DNA of 64,000 bases from Galaxea fascicularis (lineage: Eukaryota; Cnidaria; Anthozoa; Scleractinia; Euphylliidae). The stretch lies in assembly GCA_948470475.1 (NCBI GenBank), contig OX419338.1, positions 31,475,882-31,539,881 of the forward strand. Reading direction: 5' to 3'. Below are positions 13,501 through 29,488 of this stretch, piece after piece (positions within the stretch are counted from its first letter, which is position 1; each line of letters starts with the position of its first letter). A model generated the notes under the pieces. The model was given only the letters and a program-made list of their open reading frames with translations, ran no database searches and was not told where the DNA came from. Made by a program: the position numbers and the translations under genes.

Positions 13501-14569
13501 TAATTTTGCTTGTTCCTTTGCACCTTATCTTACACTTTACGATTTTCTTTGTTCCGTTACGTAATGTTTGTTACAGGCGTGCAATATTCACCTTTCTAGT
13601 ACATGTACATATATAAATAGCTTTCTGTGTTAATTTTTGGGGGTTCGTCCGGCTTCCATTGCGGATTTATCGTTAAAAGTAAGCAACAAATAATGATAAA
13701 GAGGCTCTAGGCAAGTTGTAATATATCGTTCGTTTGTTATTTCGTTCGGCCACCTAGCGTCGCCTGAACCTGAAAGATCGCAAAACATTGAAAATCATAA
13801 CAAATCGAGTGAAACACAAACAAACACAAGCCTTGCAATAAACTCATCGCATACAAGAGCAGGAAGGAAGAGCTCCGCGAAGAGCTCCGAAGTTGTCGTG
13901 GGTCACGACTCACTTCAAGTCGGCCAAGCGATAAAAGGCGAACAGGTTGGGCGAGCTAATATTTTATTGTTTGGCCGCCGGGCCTTAAACAGAGCAAAAT
14001 TGGAGAGCATAGGATTTCTCGAGGAGGCACCATGCTGACTTGATACATTGTTCTCCGTAACGTTTCCACCTACCCCAGAGAAAATTATCAAAGGCATGCA
14101 AGTCAGATCCTCTTCCATGATGTATCTTTCGTTACTCGTTTGAAGTATCATGATGAAATTTATTTTTTCATTTGGCGTTTTCATGATCGTTATTAGCCGA
14201 CATACAAGCTATATAGCCGCCAATCGTAGGTGCAAGTGAGAGTGAAATCTGCCCCACACACCTACAACTCGGAAATGGCATATAGTCCGAGTTGAAAATG
14301 GATATTTCCAGAAGCAGCTCGTCGCCATGGAGACGACCGCTGAATATACTAAGCAAAGACTGGAACTGTGTCTACTGTCGAACCTCTTTTTTTACACCTC
14401 TCTATCACAGACATTTCCCAACACACAAATTTTCAATACACATACTTTCTTTAAAAGGAAAAGCCTCAACAATATGGACCCTCAAAACCAAATCAAATGA
14501 CGAATGATCCTCGCAATTAATTCATGCAATTGCGTAAAGAAGCCTGAAAAAAGTTCAGGACTTCAACGG

Positions 14570-14603
<34 letters not shown>

Positions 14604-15407
14604 TGCTCTAATGTGGATACTTAATGCCGGCTCCGCCTATTTCCCTTTCGTAAACGATCGATGCCATCATTTGTAACCAATTCTTCAGTAGGGCAGATGA
14701 ATTAGGCAATTTGTTACTTTTTAGATCGTCTTAGAAAGCGCGACGTTTAGGCCCCAGTTAATTTGCGTTGATATTTTGGGATAGGGCTAGAGTCACCTGT
14801 TGTTGATGTATAGGTTATTTTGGGGGATACAGCTAAACGACAGGTGTGGGCCTGTAAATTGTCAGTGGAGTCTAAAAAAAGTGACATCACCATGGTGACT
14901 TCTATCATAAGCCGAGACAGCCATTTGTCCCTTCTGTGTCCTTATTATAGAGGTCCAGCTTTTTGGGGGCATCATTACGGACCCTGCTCGGGACCGGAAT
15001 GATTCGGAGGCCCCAGTCAACGACACGTTTGAGCCCCTTCTTTACCACACAGTGTCATGGGTCCTCTCTAAAGTCGCCGGATATGCTGGAAATATTCAGC
15101 GATGGAAATTAGCAATGCATAGCTATACTGTTTACAATTAAAGTGATTTACTTGCAAATGCTTCCTTTGTCTACCTCTGCGTTTGTTCGATGTGACTACG
15201 TGACAGCGGTGGGTCTATTACACGGTGGAGTTTGCACGCTCTACCTCTCGTTCATTCCAGAAGTCGTTGCGTACTTATCGAGTATAAACAGTACCGCTCT
15301 CTGCAAGGGTGCTTCCTGACCCTTTCGGACAAGTCACGAAGTTTGTCAGGAAAAAACATTTGCGATGCTCACTAAATGACACGAAATCTTTCCTCTCGAA
15401 ATTTAAC
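10566..15407. other. Intergenic between COPS7 and the hypothetical ORF
   Basis: Holds an imperfect inverted-repeat stretch at about 10873-11040 with GGTATATACCA, G-runs at 11493-11516 and 11694-11706, a ~400-bp segment (11780-12150) with recurring GGAACAG/TGTTCCATTTG units, and the SINE at 14495-14625. No gene recognised. Confidence 0.4.
14495..14625 (-). mobile_element. tRNA-derived SINE
   Basis: The minus strand reads TAGAGCATCGCACCGG, then GGTCACGGGTTCAAACCCCG (a good polymerase III B box), followed by TTGAAGTCCTGAACTTTTTT and a non-tRNA tail ending near GAGGATCATTCGTC. The A-box side is truncated. A related tail without the tRNA head is at about 39515-39556. Confidence 0.65.
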
Positions 15408-15719
15408 TCAAAGCTCTGTGTCATCGAGAACGTAAACTCTAAAACTCGAACCGTTAAGAGTATACTCCTTTAAGGTATGAAGCTGTTGATGCAACAGTAT
15501 CTCCATGAGTATGTCCTCAACGCGCAACTCATTACGTGGCTCAACTTTTAACACGGATATCTCTTGTACTCGATTACTGCAGATTCCTTCCTCGCCAGCC
15601 AATTTCTTCGAATGATCTGTCTCAGAAACAAGGTCTGTCTTGTCGGTTGTCACACAATGTTCTTGCAAACTCCGTAGTATTTTCTCCAACTCGTGGAAAG
15701 AATCTTGACTGTGCAACAT
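15408..15719 (-). CDS. Hypothetical 103-residue ORF
   Basis: Open frame from an ATG at 15719 (MLHSQDSFHELEKILRSL...), ending RVYVLDDTEL and a stop. Composition is hydrophilic and balanced, with no low-complexity sequence and no repeat overlap, unlike most other open frames nearby. The frame stays open nine bases upstream to a GTG, and a CCAG lies just before the ATG, so it could be a terminal exon of an unseen gene. No domain, signal peptide or membrane segment is seen, and no partner exon was found in the 400 bases upstream. It may also be a chance ORF. Confidence 0.28.
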   Translation of the reverse strand: MLHSQDSFHELEKILRSLQEHCVTTDKTDLVSETDHSKKLAGEEGICSNRVQEISVLKVEPRNELRVEDILMEILLHQQLHTLKEYTLNGSSFRVYVLDDTEL

Positions 15720-16474
15720 TCTGGTCACGACGAAATTTGGTAGATTAATGCAATCCAGGGAAATGACTCTTCGAGTAAAAGCGTTTACACGGTGAACAAG
15801 CCGCGGAAATGTTGCACAACTCCGGCGCGGTGCTTAGTAACAACTGATTGCTAGTGTACTGACTCGATCCAATTAACATGAAACCTAGTCTAATTAAAGA
15901 TGGTGTGGCAACGGAAGACTAATTAAGTCAACAGCATCCAACACAAATAATAAAACAACAATGGAAGGTCAGAGAGCCCTTAATCCCCCGCTGACTTATT
16001 TTGCATAGAAATGAAAAACCCACGGATCTGCTATTAAAGGGTTTCTATTAATTGTTATTCAATTGGTGGTTACACGCTTAATATCCTTCAGGGATTTTTT
16101 CTACTCAACGTTAAGCATAGGCTCAATCCGCAGTAAGGCGTGAAACAATGAATTGCCACAAAAGAATAAAAACGAATATTGAAATTAATTGGAATCAAGG
16201 CCTCGTGAAGTAAGAGTAGATTGCGCAACAAACTGCCTTGAGGAAAACACGGTGTAAAGACGGCTTTTACACCGCGAAGTTGGAGATAGCGACAGGGTTG
16301 CCTCTGTATATTAGCTGTAATTATTGGTACACATGACGCTTCCAAGCAGCCAAGTTATGAATAGGAAAACAAGGTGTTTTGGTGACTTGAGTATTGTTTG
16401 TCGAGGCAATAACATCGAGAAATAACTTGAACGAAAACAAACACGAAACAACATGAAGAATCGAGTTTTAAATC

Positions 16475-16480
16475 TTTATT
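16475..16480 (-). terminator. Candidate poly(A) signal of PEX10
   Basis: AATAAA on the minus strand, 230 nt past the PEX10 stop codon. It is the first canonical hexamer downstream, so it is the most likely 3' end, but no transcript evidence is available. Confidence 0.4.
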
Positions 16481-16709
16481 GATGTCCCGAGGAATTTTGC
16501 GTTTATATACAGTCATGTACACCGTTACATCAAAAATCTTTTGTATATGCTTGTGATTAAAATTTTTTCGAACCAGTTTGATTTTTAGTTTCCAGTTTGT
16601 TTCAGAAATTTGACTCAAAGGAAAATTACACTGGTTAAAAAAAATTTAAACCAAAACCCAATTTAAAACACAACATATAAACAGCTTTGTCTCTGTCCCA
16701 GTGATCTCT

Positions 16710-17944
16710 TCATGTGGGTTCATAATGATGCAGGTACACCAGCCTTGACAGTTGTACTGGTTCACGACACAGCGGACACTCGGCCTGAACATAGAAATTT
16801 AAACAAGCGCGCGTAAATGAAAGGTGAACATACATGGCCCAAATAGTTGGGCACACCTTGGTATCTCAATAAAGCTCGAGAGTGGTATGTTTCCTGGCGA
16901 CAATGGAGTCTATATTAAAATCTTTCAAACACATCCTCAGCTCCAACAGAGGAGGAAAATTCAAGAGCGTTAGCCCTTCGTCAGAGTGAATACCCTTCTG
17001 ACGAACGGCTAACGCTCGAAACGTCAGCTTTTAGATTCCCTGTACGGTGGTCAATTTACATTTATCAACTCCGTTAATAAAACAAAATTTTGGTGTACAA
17101 TTGACGCACAACCCCAGTTTTTTTTTTAAAACTACCCCTTTAGTCAAAGCAATTACTTCGACCAATCACAAGAGACACAGGTAACTCAGTGAACCAATCA
17201 GAATTTGCACCCGGCGCTAAGCGCGGGAAAATATGCGCGTGCAACTCGCAATTGATTTTGGTTTTGATTTTCATTGGCTGAGAAAGTGGCGCGAATTTTG
17301 TCAACCAATCACAGAGCGAAGCAGTGCAAAGCCAGAGCAGACGCGAATTACTTTCAACACTCAATTGTTACCAGTCTTCAAATAGTTTCTGGCGACCTTT
17401 TCCCCGGGGTCTCTCGGAATGGGAAGAGGAGAGACCTTGAGAACAGATTTAAAATGTGATAGTCCTCTTACAATTACTTGCTCAGTGACCTGGCCTACGA
17501 ATGGAAACAAGGCTGGCGGTGACCTTGTGTTGATAAAGACCTTAGCGCAAGTTTTTGATTATATAAATTGTGTTAAAGTCTCAGAACTCTTCATGGTTGA
17601 TTCTGCGGGATGTTTACGAACCGTGGCTGCTGATCTTCGGCGTATTTGCGCTTAAACGAGCCTTAGCTCATATGCGATATGAGGGTAATAATTAACAATT
17701 AGACCCGTAATCCGCAAGGGCTACGGGTCAATAGCCCATGAGACTTCGCCTCATGGGCTATTGACCCATGGCCCTTGAGGGCGAGGGGTTTATTTGTTTT
17801 AGTATCACCCAACTAGTCGGACAGAAAAGGCAATAATAGAGTTAGCAAATGCAAGTTGAAGAAATGTGTATTTGAGAATAAAACGAAAGAAAGCGTCATG
17901 CTCGATTGCTACTCGAGGACTATTACTAACAGTCCTCTAGTAGC

Positions 17945-17980
<36 letters not shown>

Positions 17981-20964
17981 CAGTTGGGTGATACTAAAGT
18001 TACTTAACGCTTAATTGCTGTGAAATATTAAGTTATTTGCAGTAATACCGACCTTACTGTTGCACCACTCAGTAATGCAGCCCCAGCAAAACAAATGACC
18101 ACAAGGAGTTGCAGTTTTGCCCTGAAGTCTTTCTAAACACAGGGCACATTTGATGCCAGAGGTCAGAGTTGTGCTTGTGGATGCTTGGCTGCCAGATGGG
18201 ACAAGGTGCTCAAATGACTTACCAGATTTCAGATGCTGGTGGGGACAGAGAACATTGACAAAAAAGGGCTAAATAGGAATAGTGACTATATCCCACATGC
18301 AGAATTGCTGGCTATGAAGGGATTTGGATGGTTATGGGGAGGAGACGGCTGATATTTCTGACAAGGGATTTGGACTGATTGACTGACTGACTGTATAAAT
18401 GTCAACTCTCCCAGATACAGAGCGAATCTCCCATATGGGTGACCAAATTTCCAGGGTAAAAGTAAATTGGACCAATCCCCACAAAAATCTAACTTTTAAA
18501 CTACTTACAGTGGCTGGTGGCTGATTCAAAGTTAAATGCTTTTTAAGGGGCCAAACATTTACATGGGATTATACAAAGCTATTTCAGGACCTGGTAAAAA
18601 ACAATATCAAAGGAATCACTTAACAAAAACATCCTCAATGATACAGGCACTTTTTCCCAAGCTCAACAACGTTCAACAACTTTCAACACGTTGAATGGAA
18701 TATTTCAGTGTTCAATATCACATGATACCTGTTCAACATTTGTCGAACAACAGCTGCAACATTTGTTGCTCAACAAATGTTGAACCGTGTATCATTCGCT
18801 TAAGGAAGAAAACTGTCTTTTCCAAGGGGGATGTACTGGTATTAACACTCCGCTGTCAAACTCACCTGATAAACTGCCAGCAATAGAGTAATGCTCAGCT
18901 GAATGATGGAGAGATAACTAAGCAGTCGATAGGTTGGCCTGGACCTTTCATTTTTCAGGCTTGTTCTCACTAAGAGCTACAACACAATCAAAAAGAATCA
19001 AAACAGAGTCATTGGAATCAACAATTTTGTAGCTGCAGGAAATCCCCATACCTCCCCCACAGAGAGAAATTCCAAGGGGGAGGGGGGTGGCAAAAGAAAA
19101 TGTGTAGAGCTAAATTGGAATTTCTAGAGGTGTTGGGGTGCAAGACAAAAATGCCTCTGTGGGAGGGGGGTGGGGGGATGGATATTTTCTAGCACAACAC
19201 ATTTTGAGGCTGTGCTATCAATACCTCACAATTGTCCACTCCTTAATGTGCAGCAACTCTCAAAAATAAGATGTGATTTTGAATGATTTTTAGAAATGCA
19301 AATTGGCTGCAAGTAAAAGAGAACTCTAACCCTTTGTCACAGTTATTTATAGCTGTCGAACTTGTCCAATTCACAGGTACCAAAGGTACCAGTATGTTAT
19401 GAAAATGTGAAGCTTGTGGGATATGGCTTCGAGTGACAAGAATACCACACAAATTAATGTGTTTAGGTAAGCTGAAAGCCACTCATACGGCACTATGGCC
19501 AGGGCCACTATGGGTCAAACATTTTTGGGTAGATTTAAGGGGTAATGTCCGCTACCACGTGGCCATAGTGCCCTATGACTGGCTTTTAGCTCACCTAAAC
19601 ACATTAATTTGTGTATTTTCGTACCAGTATGATAGCCTATGAAACACCTTCCCTGCACCCTTAGATTTGTTCAAACTGACTCCATGGTTTGAAATCTAAG
19701 ATGATGGCTTAATACGACTTACACAATATGTATCTACAGCAAAAAAGGCCTTGACTACGTATACAGGCTAAAGATACTTACATATTGGATTCCAGTAAGC
19801 CTTTTAGCAATGTGATAGAAGACTCCTGTTAAATAGAATAGTGCCATGTGTGCTCTGTGTGTGTCTAAGAAAATAGATGTATTCACTATTAAAGGCAGCT
19901 CACTCTTCAGGATTTTATTATGCTTAATTAATAAAGAGATCCCTAAGAAAAGAAATACCCAGTAGCTTCTAATGAGTGTAAGAAGGTATTCTACAAAGTT
20001 AGATGATCATAATAGTTAAAACAATATCATGTCTTGCCTGAGGGTCAAGAAAAGATTCTGTGAGAAAGTTAAGGTCATAAATAAACCACTCACTATGAAT
20101 CAGCCATACCTGTAGTGTATACAGGATTTGTGCATGATCCTAATAAAATAATATAGGTTAACTTACAAAGGATTGCTGTTCTCAGAAAAGGAATGAAATT
20201 TAAAATGGCTTCTCTTGTTCTTACACGAGGCCCTGGAAGAATCAGAAAAAAAAAACATATGTGAATCACATAAAGACAGAACTGGCATCTTTATTCAAAA
20301 AACACTAAAAACACTATGAGTTCAGCTATCACGATATCTGAGCAAAAAATAGAATCATGAAGGTTTTTATCCTGTTTTGTTTGGATTGTCCTCATTTCTG
20401 GCATAATTCATGTCACCTACGAAAGTTCATTCAAATAACATAAAATAATAATTTTATGAAATGAAAGATATTTTTGCATCTTGTGGGAACTCGAAAAAAA
20501 TCTGAGCCCCAGATGGGATTTGAACCCTCGACCCTCCGAGATCTAGTACGGATGCTCTAACCACTGAGCTACTGGAGACTCTTGTGGCGATCACGGGTGA
20601 AATATGGATATAGACTACGACTGCATCACACAGTCACATAGTCCAATTTTTAACCATATAATTTTATCCCTGAAAATTGGTCACAGCTTGCTTGGAAAAC
20701 AACAATCGACCTTAAAGTTGACATAAGTCAGTTATTTGGTTAGTCTTTCATTTGTGGTTGTCATAGAGACTGTACTTTTGGATTTGCAGAATTCAATGAT
20801 AGCATGTAAACTTTTCATACCACTGGGCCACGATTCAGGACTCTGGAGCCAATGCTCAAGCTTTGATAGCACTTTCTCAATAATGTAAGGACCACAAACA
20901 TAAAGAAGAACAAGACTTCCTCTTCTCTGAAATAAAACAAAAACTAAAATCAGAACTCCAAATT

Positions 20965-20997
<33 letters not shown>

Positions 20998-23903
20998 TCA
21001 CCTACTGGGACAGACAGTGTATTGGATCCCAATATCAGAAAGGTTTGTAACTAATACCAGGACAAAACTATAACCAAATTAAAATTTAGTATGGGATTAT
21101 CACTAGATCTAAACATTTAGAATGTCAATTTGACATAAGGTAAAAAAAAGCTTTAGTCCAACAAGATTTAAATTCAATGCCACAAGGTATAGTACATTGT
21201 ATTTTTAAGCAACTGAAAAGTGGTGAAACAAGGAGAGAGAAAGCACAGACCACAAAATGAAGGAAGAAGGAAAGAGGGGATTAAAGTGCTCTTTTGTCCA
21301 AATAAAACTAAAGCTAAATTTGATGAAAGTACAAAGCAGTAATTGAGCGCCTAAAAGTACAGTAAGGTTACAAAGTTACGAAAGGCACTAAACTAAAAGA
21401 GCGTTTGTTATGTAAAACATACATAAGTATATATTAAACTTTCAAAGTTACAAATTATATTAATTAATAAATGACAACATTTCAGAGGCTTGGTATTTAC
21501 ATTAGGAATGAATTTCTTTAAATTTGAATGAATTTAGTATTTATTTACTCACCACCATGGAAGGAACTCTTGTTCTTGTATGGTCAACCTGAACAATGTT
21601 GCAGTACTCTTCTCCAAGTGTTTGAAAACCTAAAAATAAATGTATTCAATTGACAGCCAGGCCTTGGATGAAAAAACAGTGAAATAGGCAGTCTTAAACA
21701 GACTACATGTATACTTTCAAAATATCAAAATTCAGCCTTCTCCTATTAGCAAGGCCCAGTTCCCACAAACCAAAATGGCTACCCAACTATCGCAATCAAA
21801 TTTGGAGGTATGTGCATGCTGCATTTCAAGGCTTAATACTCCGGCAACTGGGGTGAAAGCACAGGTACCCCGAGCTCACAATGTTCTGCGTAACAGAAAC
21901 ATTTTAAGGGTTTGTATGGGGAATTTAGCAATCATTATTTAGGGCATTACAATAGCAATAAAAATACATCAGAATTTCTTACCTTACCACCTTGTCTTAT
22001 TGATAAAATAAATAAAAAATGCAGACAATGCACTGGACCTATAACACCAAAAAAAAAAAAAAATACCGCTTATTGTTGTCAATCCAAAATAGCAAAAGTC
22101 AGCCAACAACTCCAGCTCTGTCTTCCACTTTATCCAAGAGAATGGACCTGATTTCAGAAAATTAATAAAAAAAAGGAAAATTAGGGGTTTGTTCATGTAC
22201 AGGATATGTTACACTAAACATGTTTAGCATATTCATATGCCTGTAGCTTTGGATGGAAAGATAATTTCTGGTCAGCATTCACGATTATTTTTCATGATTC
22301 CAGGCAAACAGTGAAAATTTAAAGTAAGTGATTATTACTGAGTGACTTTCATTTGCCGTCAAGCTGATTGATGGTTATCAATAGCAATTAAGAAACACAA
22401 ATCTTTTGGCCATCAATTGGTCATTGATTTCTAACATCATGTTGATTGCCATCAATCGCCATTGATTCTTATTGATTAAAGTTCAAGTCAAGTTTCAAGT
22501 TTATTGAGTTAAATTATATTGAAACATACAAAATAAGATGAACCACTGCTCTCAGTTAGCTATAGCTATTCGAGGCGAGCAGTGGTTTGACGCATAGAAT
22601 TATGATACTAAGTAGAATACAACAATACTAATACTAAGTAGAATCAGATTGATCACACTGAGACTAAGCCCCACAGAGATCATACTGTGCTTTTCTGACA
22701 ATTCAGGAAGAAACATAAACATGTGTGGACCTGGCCCTTTTTGTCCTGTGGGTAAATTACAAGGTAAATAAAATGCTTGAACTCATAAGTGCTTTTCTCT
22801 CCATGCCCCAGGTGTTCCAGGAGTTCAGATAACTTTATTCAGACGATGAACAATAAGTCGCTATCATTATTAAAGCACTGCAACTAATCATACTGTAACT
22901 GGTCAACACATTCTTATGCGTTAATTGGATAGTCATTCTACTGGAAAAGTTATATATTAAAGTGCACCTAACCCCAAAATATTTTTTTCGCTTAAGTATA
23001 TCTTTGCACCTGTTCGAAACACATTGAGCCTTTTTGCGCCTTTTTAAACCAAACCTCTACTATTTGTAGGCTATAAAAGTTACGAGTCATCTGTCCCACG
23101 ACCGAGCTAGTAAGGGGCATGGGTCTATTCCTTACATGACGTCACAAACTGATTTGCATTACATTAAGTCTTTGTAAAATAGGCGCAAAACGGCGCAATA
23201 TGTTCCAGACAGGTGCAAATATTTATTTAAACGAAAAAAATATTTTGGGGTTAGGTGCACTTTAAATTGTACAACAGGGACCAGGTCACACTTTACATGT
23301 TGATATCTTCCAATTAAATACAGACTAAGCTTTGTTATTAAGTTAAAATTTACGTATGCGTCTCTTATATTTCTACTCGACCCCAATTACTCACTTGACG
23401 AAATTATTGGAAAGATTTCCGCAGAGGTCCCTACATTAATTATACATGCATCACTCTCATACTAACCCTGTTCCAAAAACAAATTGAGTGTGAGTCACAA
23501 AATGCATGCATAATTAATGTTGGGACCTCTGCGGAAATCTTGCCAAATTATTCAATGATCATGGCAACCCCACTTTTAAAATATGCCTCGAGCATTAATT
23601 TTATGAGGTAATTAATTTGCATTTTATTTGCGTGACTAAATACAGTAGCTTTAGGTATTACTTTAGGCTTAATTTACACGAGTCCTAGGAAGACCATGTA
23701 AATATGATAGAGATTCTGTGTATAAATAAAGACTGATTGATTGATCAGTACAATTAGTTGCACAAATGGTTCACCATCCGTAAAGCTCACAAACCTCTGA
23801 AATTGCGATATATCTGTCCAAGACCTTCCCTGAGGAAACCAACATAGTATACGTCTTTTTGGTTTGATCGAACAAGTTCCGGCTGGCCTGCACTAGCAAA
23901 CAT
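16710..23903 (-). CDS. PEX10: Peroxisome biogenesis factor 10, RING E3 ligase (nine exons)
   Basis: Exons in transcript order: 23903-23795, 22147-22067, 21629-21553, 20926-20776, 20232-20167, 19864-19782, 18976-18866, 18235-18053, 16784-16710. They total 936 nt (311 aa); human PEX10 is slightly longer. Recognisable blocks are [19 protein letters not shown] (exon 1), [17 protein letters not shown] (exon 2), [17 protein letters not shown] (exon 3) and [18 protein letters not shown] (exon 6). The C-terminal RING finger spans exons 8-9, with [15 protein letters not shown] and CPLC, so the C3HC4 ligands are intact. Family knowledge: PEX10 is an integral peroxisomal membrane E3 that works with PEX2 and PEX12 to ubiquitinate the import receptor PEX5. 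Hydrophobic helices lie in exons 5-7. The exon 4 donor (GTACAG) and exon 8 donor (GTCGGT) are weak but needed for frame. The start is the first ATG in frame with the family N-terminus. Confidence 0.94.
17141..17368 (+). repeat. Dispersed CCAAT/E2F-like repeat, copy 2 (PEX10 intron 8)
   Basis: Same order of motifs as copy 1: two ACCAATCA, GCGCGGGAAAA (17221-17231), CATTGGCTGAGAAAGTGGCG, CAACCAATCACAGAGCGAAG, ending in CACTCAATTG. Confidence 0.7.
17694..17997. mobile_element. Two adjacent inverted-repeat elements in PEX10 intron 8
   Basis: The first (about 17694-17795) is a hairpin centred on TAGCCCATGAGACTTCGCC with the mirrored CTCATGGGCTATTGACCC. The second (about 17798-17997) has termini TTTAGTATCACCCAACT and AGTTGGGTGATACTAAA. 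Confidence 0.5.
19433..19624. mobile_element. Hairpin MITE in PEX10 intron 6
   Basis: About 75-bp arms: ACAAATTAATGTGTTTAGGT ... GGCACTATGGCCA is mirrored by TGGCCATAGTGCC ... ACCTAAACACATTAATTTGT. No gene content. The flanks give no convincing duplication. Confidence 0.55.
20460..20585 (-). mobile_element. tRNA-derived SINE in PEX10 intron 4
   Basis: The minus strand has an A box (TAGCTCAGTGGTTAGAGC) and a B box (GGGTTCAAATCCC) followed by a non-tRNA tail. It folds partly as a tRNA, but the acceptor stem has a mismatch and the anticodon loop would be 10 nt. I therefore call it a SINE head rather than a working tRNA gene. It is in the same orientation as PEX10. Confidence 0.6.
20964..20996. 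repeat. (ATCA)n microsatellite in PEX10 intron 3
   Basis: Eight or so ATCA units, 38 bp upstream of exon 4 in transcript order. Confidence 0.85.
22485..22620 (-). mobile_element. LINE 3' tail in PEX10 intron 1
   Basis: On the minus strand it ends AATAAACTTGAAACTTGACTTGAAC. The preceding AGCTATAGCTA stretch resembles the plus-strand tail at 30185-30478, so both belong to one non-LTR family. Only the 3' UTR remains. Confidence 0.5.
22957..23265. mobile_element. piggyBac-like MITE (TTAA flanked), PEX10 intron 1
   Basis: Begins TTAAAGTGCACCTAACCCC and ends with the inverse (GGGGTTAGGTGCACTTTAA). TTAA at both ends matches piggyBac target preference. The body contains TGACGTCACAAACTGATTTG. No coding capacity. 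Confidence 0.7.
23409..23544. mobile_element. hAT-like MITE in PEX10 intron 1
   Basis: Termini GGAAAGATTTCCGCAGAGG and the inverse (one mismatch). It is flanked by AAATTATT on both sides (23401-23408 and 23545-23552), a perfect 8-bp target duplication as made by hAT transposases. Related fragments occur at about 48640-48722 and 55704-55845. Confidence 0.7.
23640..23757 (+). mobile_element. LINE/SINE 3' tail in PEX10 intron 1
   Basis: Ends in AATAAAGACTGATTGATTGA, a retroposon 3' end with a short tandem tail. The 5' limit is uncertain. Confidence 0.4.
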
Positions 23904-24584
23904 CTTGAGAACTTTCTTAGGAAGTTTTTCTTCAGGTGAAAATAATTATTATGACATTGAAAGCTATCAGAAAGAAAGATTGATCTGATTTTCCGCCATT
24001 TTGTGAAATACCGAGCAAGACTGGTGCTCGAAAAATCAGCTTGTTCCCAGGCCTCCTACCTTCTTTGGCACGTCACACAATCTTTCCTTGCCAAAAGAAG
24101 GTTTTTCAGCTCGTGACAAACCCCTTCCTCTGCGCTGGGACAACCACAGGCAGACCATCCTATCTGTAAGAATGTGACGAGTTGGAACGGTTGACATCGC
24201 TTTGAGTCAAGCAATCTTTGCACCTTTTAATCCCAAATTATGATAAACTTCAAGCCAGATAAATAAACTTCACTTACCCCTCAGTTATTGTATGGTCCTG
24301 TGTGATTTAGTGTTTCTTACACCTCTTAGCCTCAGCCTTAGGTGTTGGAAATTGGGGGCTGTAAATTTCGGTTTTGGCGGTTTTGTATCTGGTTTTCGGT
24401 TTTGATAGAAATTGATTTCGGTTTCGGGTGCAAAAAGGTTGACTGAAACGACTGACAGAAAAATTCGCACTTGCCTAGTTTTTAGATCTGTCTGCTTTTT
24501 CTCTGGCAATCCATTCGGGTCACGTGGTCCAAAATAAATTCGTCTCGAGAGAGCGCAGGGGATATGCAGGTCTCTTTTACTTAC

Positions 24585-24782
24585 CAGGGGCAGATCCAGG
24601 GGGGGGAAATTGGGTGGCTAGTCATCCCCCTTCGGAGAAGCCCACCATAAAAATCTAAAGCGTGAAAAAAAGAAATACATGCATGGGTCCCAAAAAATAT
24701 AGTATAGTTTGGTGGCCGACTGTATCAGCCAGCCCCCCCCCCCCCCCCCCCCCCCATTAAAAAAATCCTTGATCCGCGCCTG
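24585..24782. mobile_element. hAT-like element with CAGGGG terminus, upstream of PEX10
   Basis: Left end CAGGGGCAGATCCAGG, right end CCTTGATCCGCGCCTG (imperfect inverted repeats), with ACTTACC repeated at both junctions. The interior has a 23-base C run at 24733-24755. It lies about 680 bp upstream of the PEX10 start codon. Confidence 0.5.
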
Positions 24783-25980
24783 ACTTACCTACCACAGGAC
24801 ACTGCTTTATCGATTGGCTTCAAAGGCAAACAGTTTCACCTCAGCCTAAAACAACATTTTAGGTAATGATTAGGGCTAGGAGACACTTTTGGGCTTGTTT
24901 ATTAATCTGTAGCAAAGTGACCTGTACTCTGACCTGACTGGAATAATGTGAACTGTAAAAGAGACACACCTACCAGGCAAAGTTTGCACCACACTTAACC
25001 AAAGGGAGGTAACTGGCAACAAGATACAATTGGGTCTTACTTCGTGTACTGGACGGTACCGGGAAGAGACAGATGACGCAACACAAGAGAAAGTATTGTT
25101 TTCTGTCAATGCCTTAGCGGTTATGAGCTATTGTTTCATGTTTTTGTTCTTTTGTGTTACATCATCTGTACCCGGTGCATGATGTAAGAGCCATACAATT
25201 TTACTATTAAAATCAGTTTCTCATACATCTTTTCATGATGCAGATGTATCTGATCAGCCCTATCTTGCTACACAAGCTGAGTAGTAACAAACTGTCAAGA
25301 GATTCTAAGCAAACAAACTTCTCCAGTTTCCCACCATGACCATTACATCCATGTGGAGAAAAAACTCCCAGGTCTTAAGAGGGCTACAATCTTGTTTCCA
25401 GGGAACATCCAAGCAGAAAAATGACATCTTAAGTCAACAATGATGTCAAAGAGAAAAATCCCTTTTTTAAATGGCCTGATGACTAGCAGACTGTGAATGC
25501 AAACATATTTCTTGTTGTTGCTTCTCTCCAGAAATACATCTACATTTGCACACTAGATGTGGCTGACAAAAACAAAATTCCCTGCTCACTTTGAGTTTCC
25601 CTGAGTTGATGAAAAATTTTCTGACTTTCTCATGGTCTTCGAAAGAAAGAAAAGAAAAGGAAGAACCTTATTTCTCTCCCAACTTTTCTTTTTGATCCCC
25701 ATAAACCTGAACAACGAACAGAAATACAGTTCACTATATGTTGTTCACATTCACCTTTAATGCTCCAACACAAAAGTTAATAAATTACAGCATAAAGAAA
25801 CAATTTCATTTTGTCTTTGTATGACCTAATAATTTGTGCAAAATAGTACTAGACGGTGATCACATATATTGTGCCGACTTTGAAGCTTCAAGCTTGTGAG
25901 GTTGCGTTGTTCTTTGCTGGATAGGAATGCACTTGAGTTGGGGAATTTTGCACTGCATTACACCTACAAGGTTCATGGAA

Positions 25981-29374
<3,394 letters not shown>

Positions 29375-29488
29375 TTTTCTTTTGCTTCGTGATGCGATAC
29401 TCGCTTTCGAGACAAACCCACAAATATGTTCGAAATCGTTCGAGGCAGCTTGAGTTGGCAGGCCCGTCTTAAAAAAACACCGCAGGCG

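Noticed and set aside
20505..20585. tRNA gene on the minus strand
   Set aside because: A and B boxes are good, but the acceptor stem has a mismatch, the T stem is imperfect and the anticodon loop would be 10 nt, with a SINE-like tail; called a SINE.
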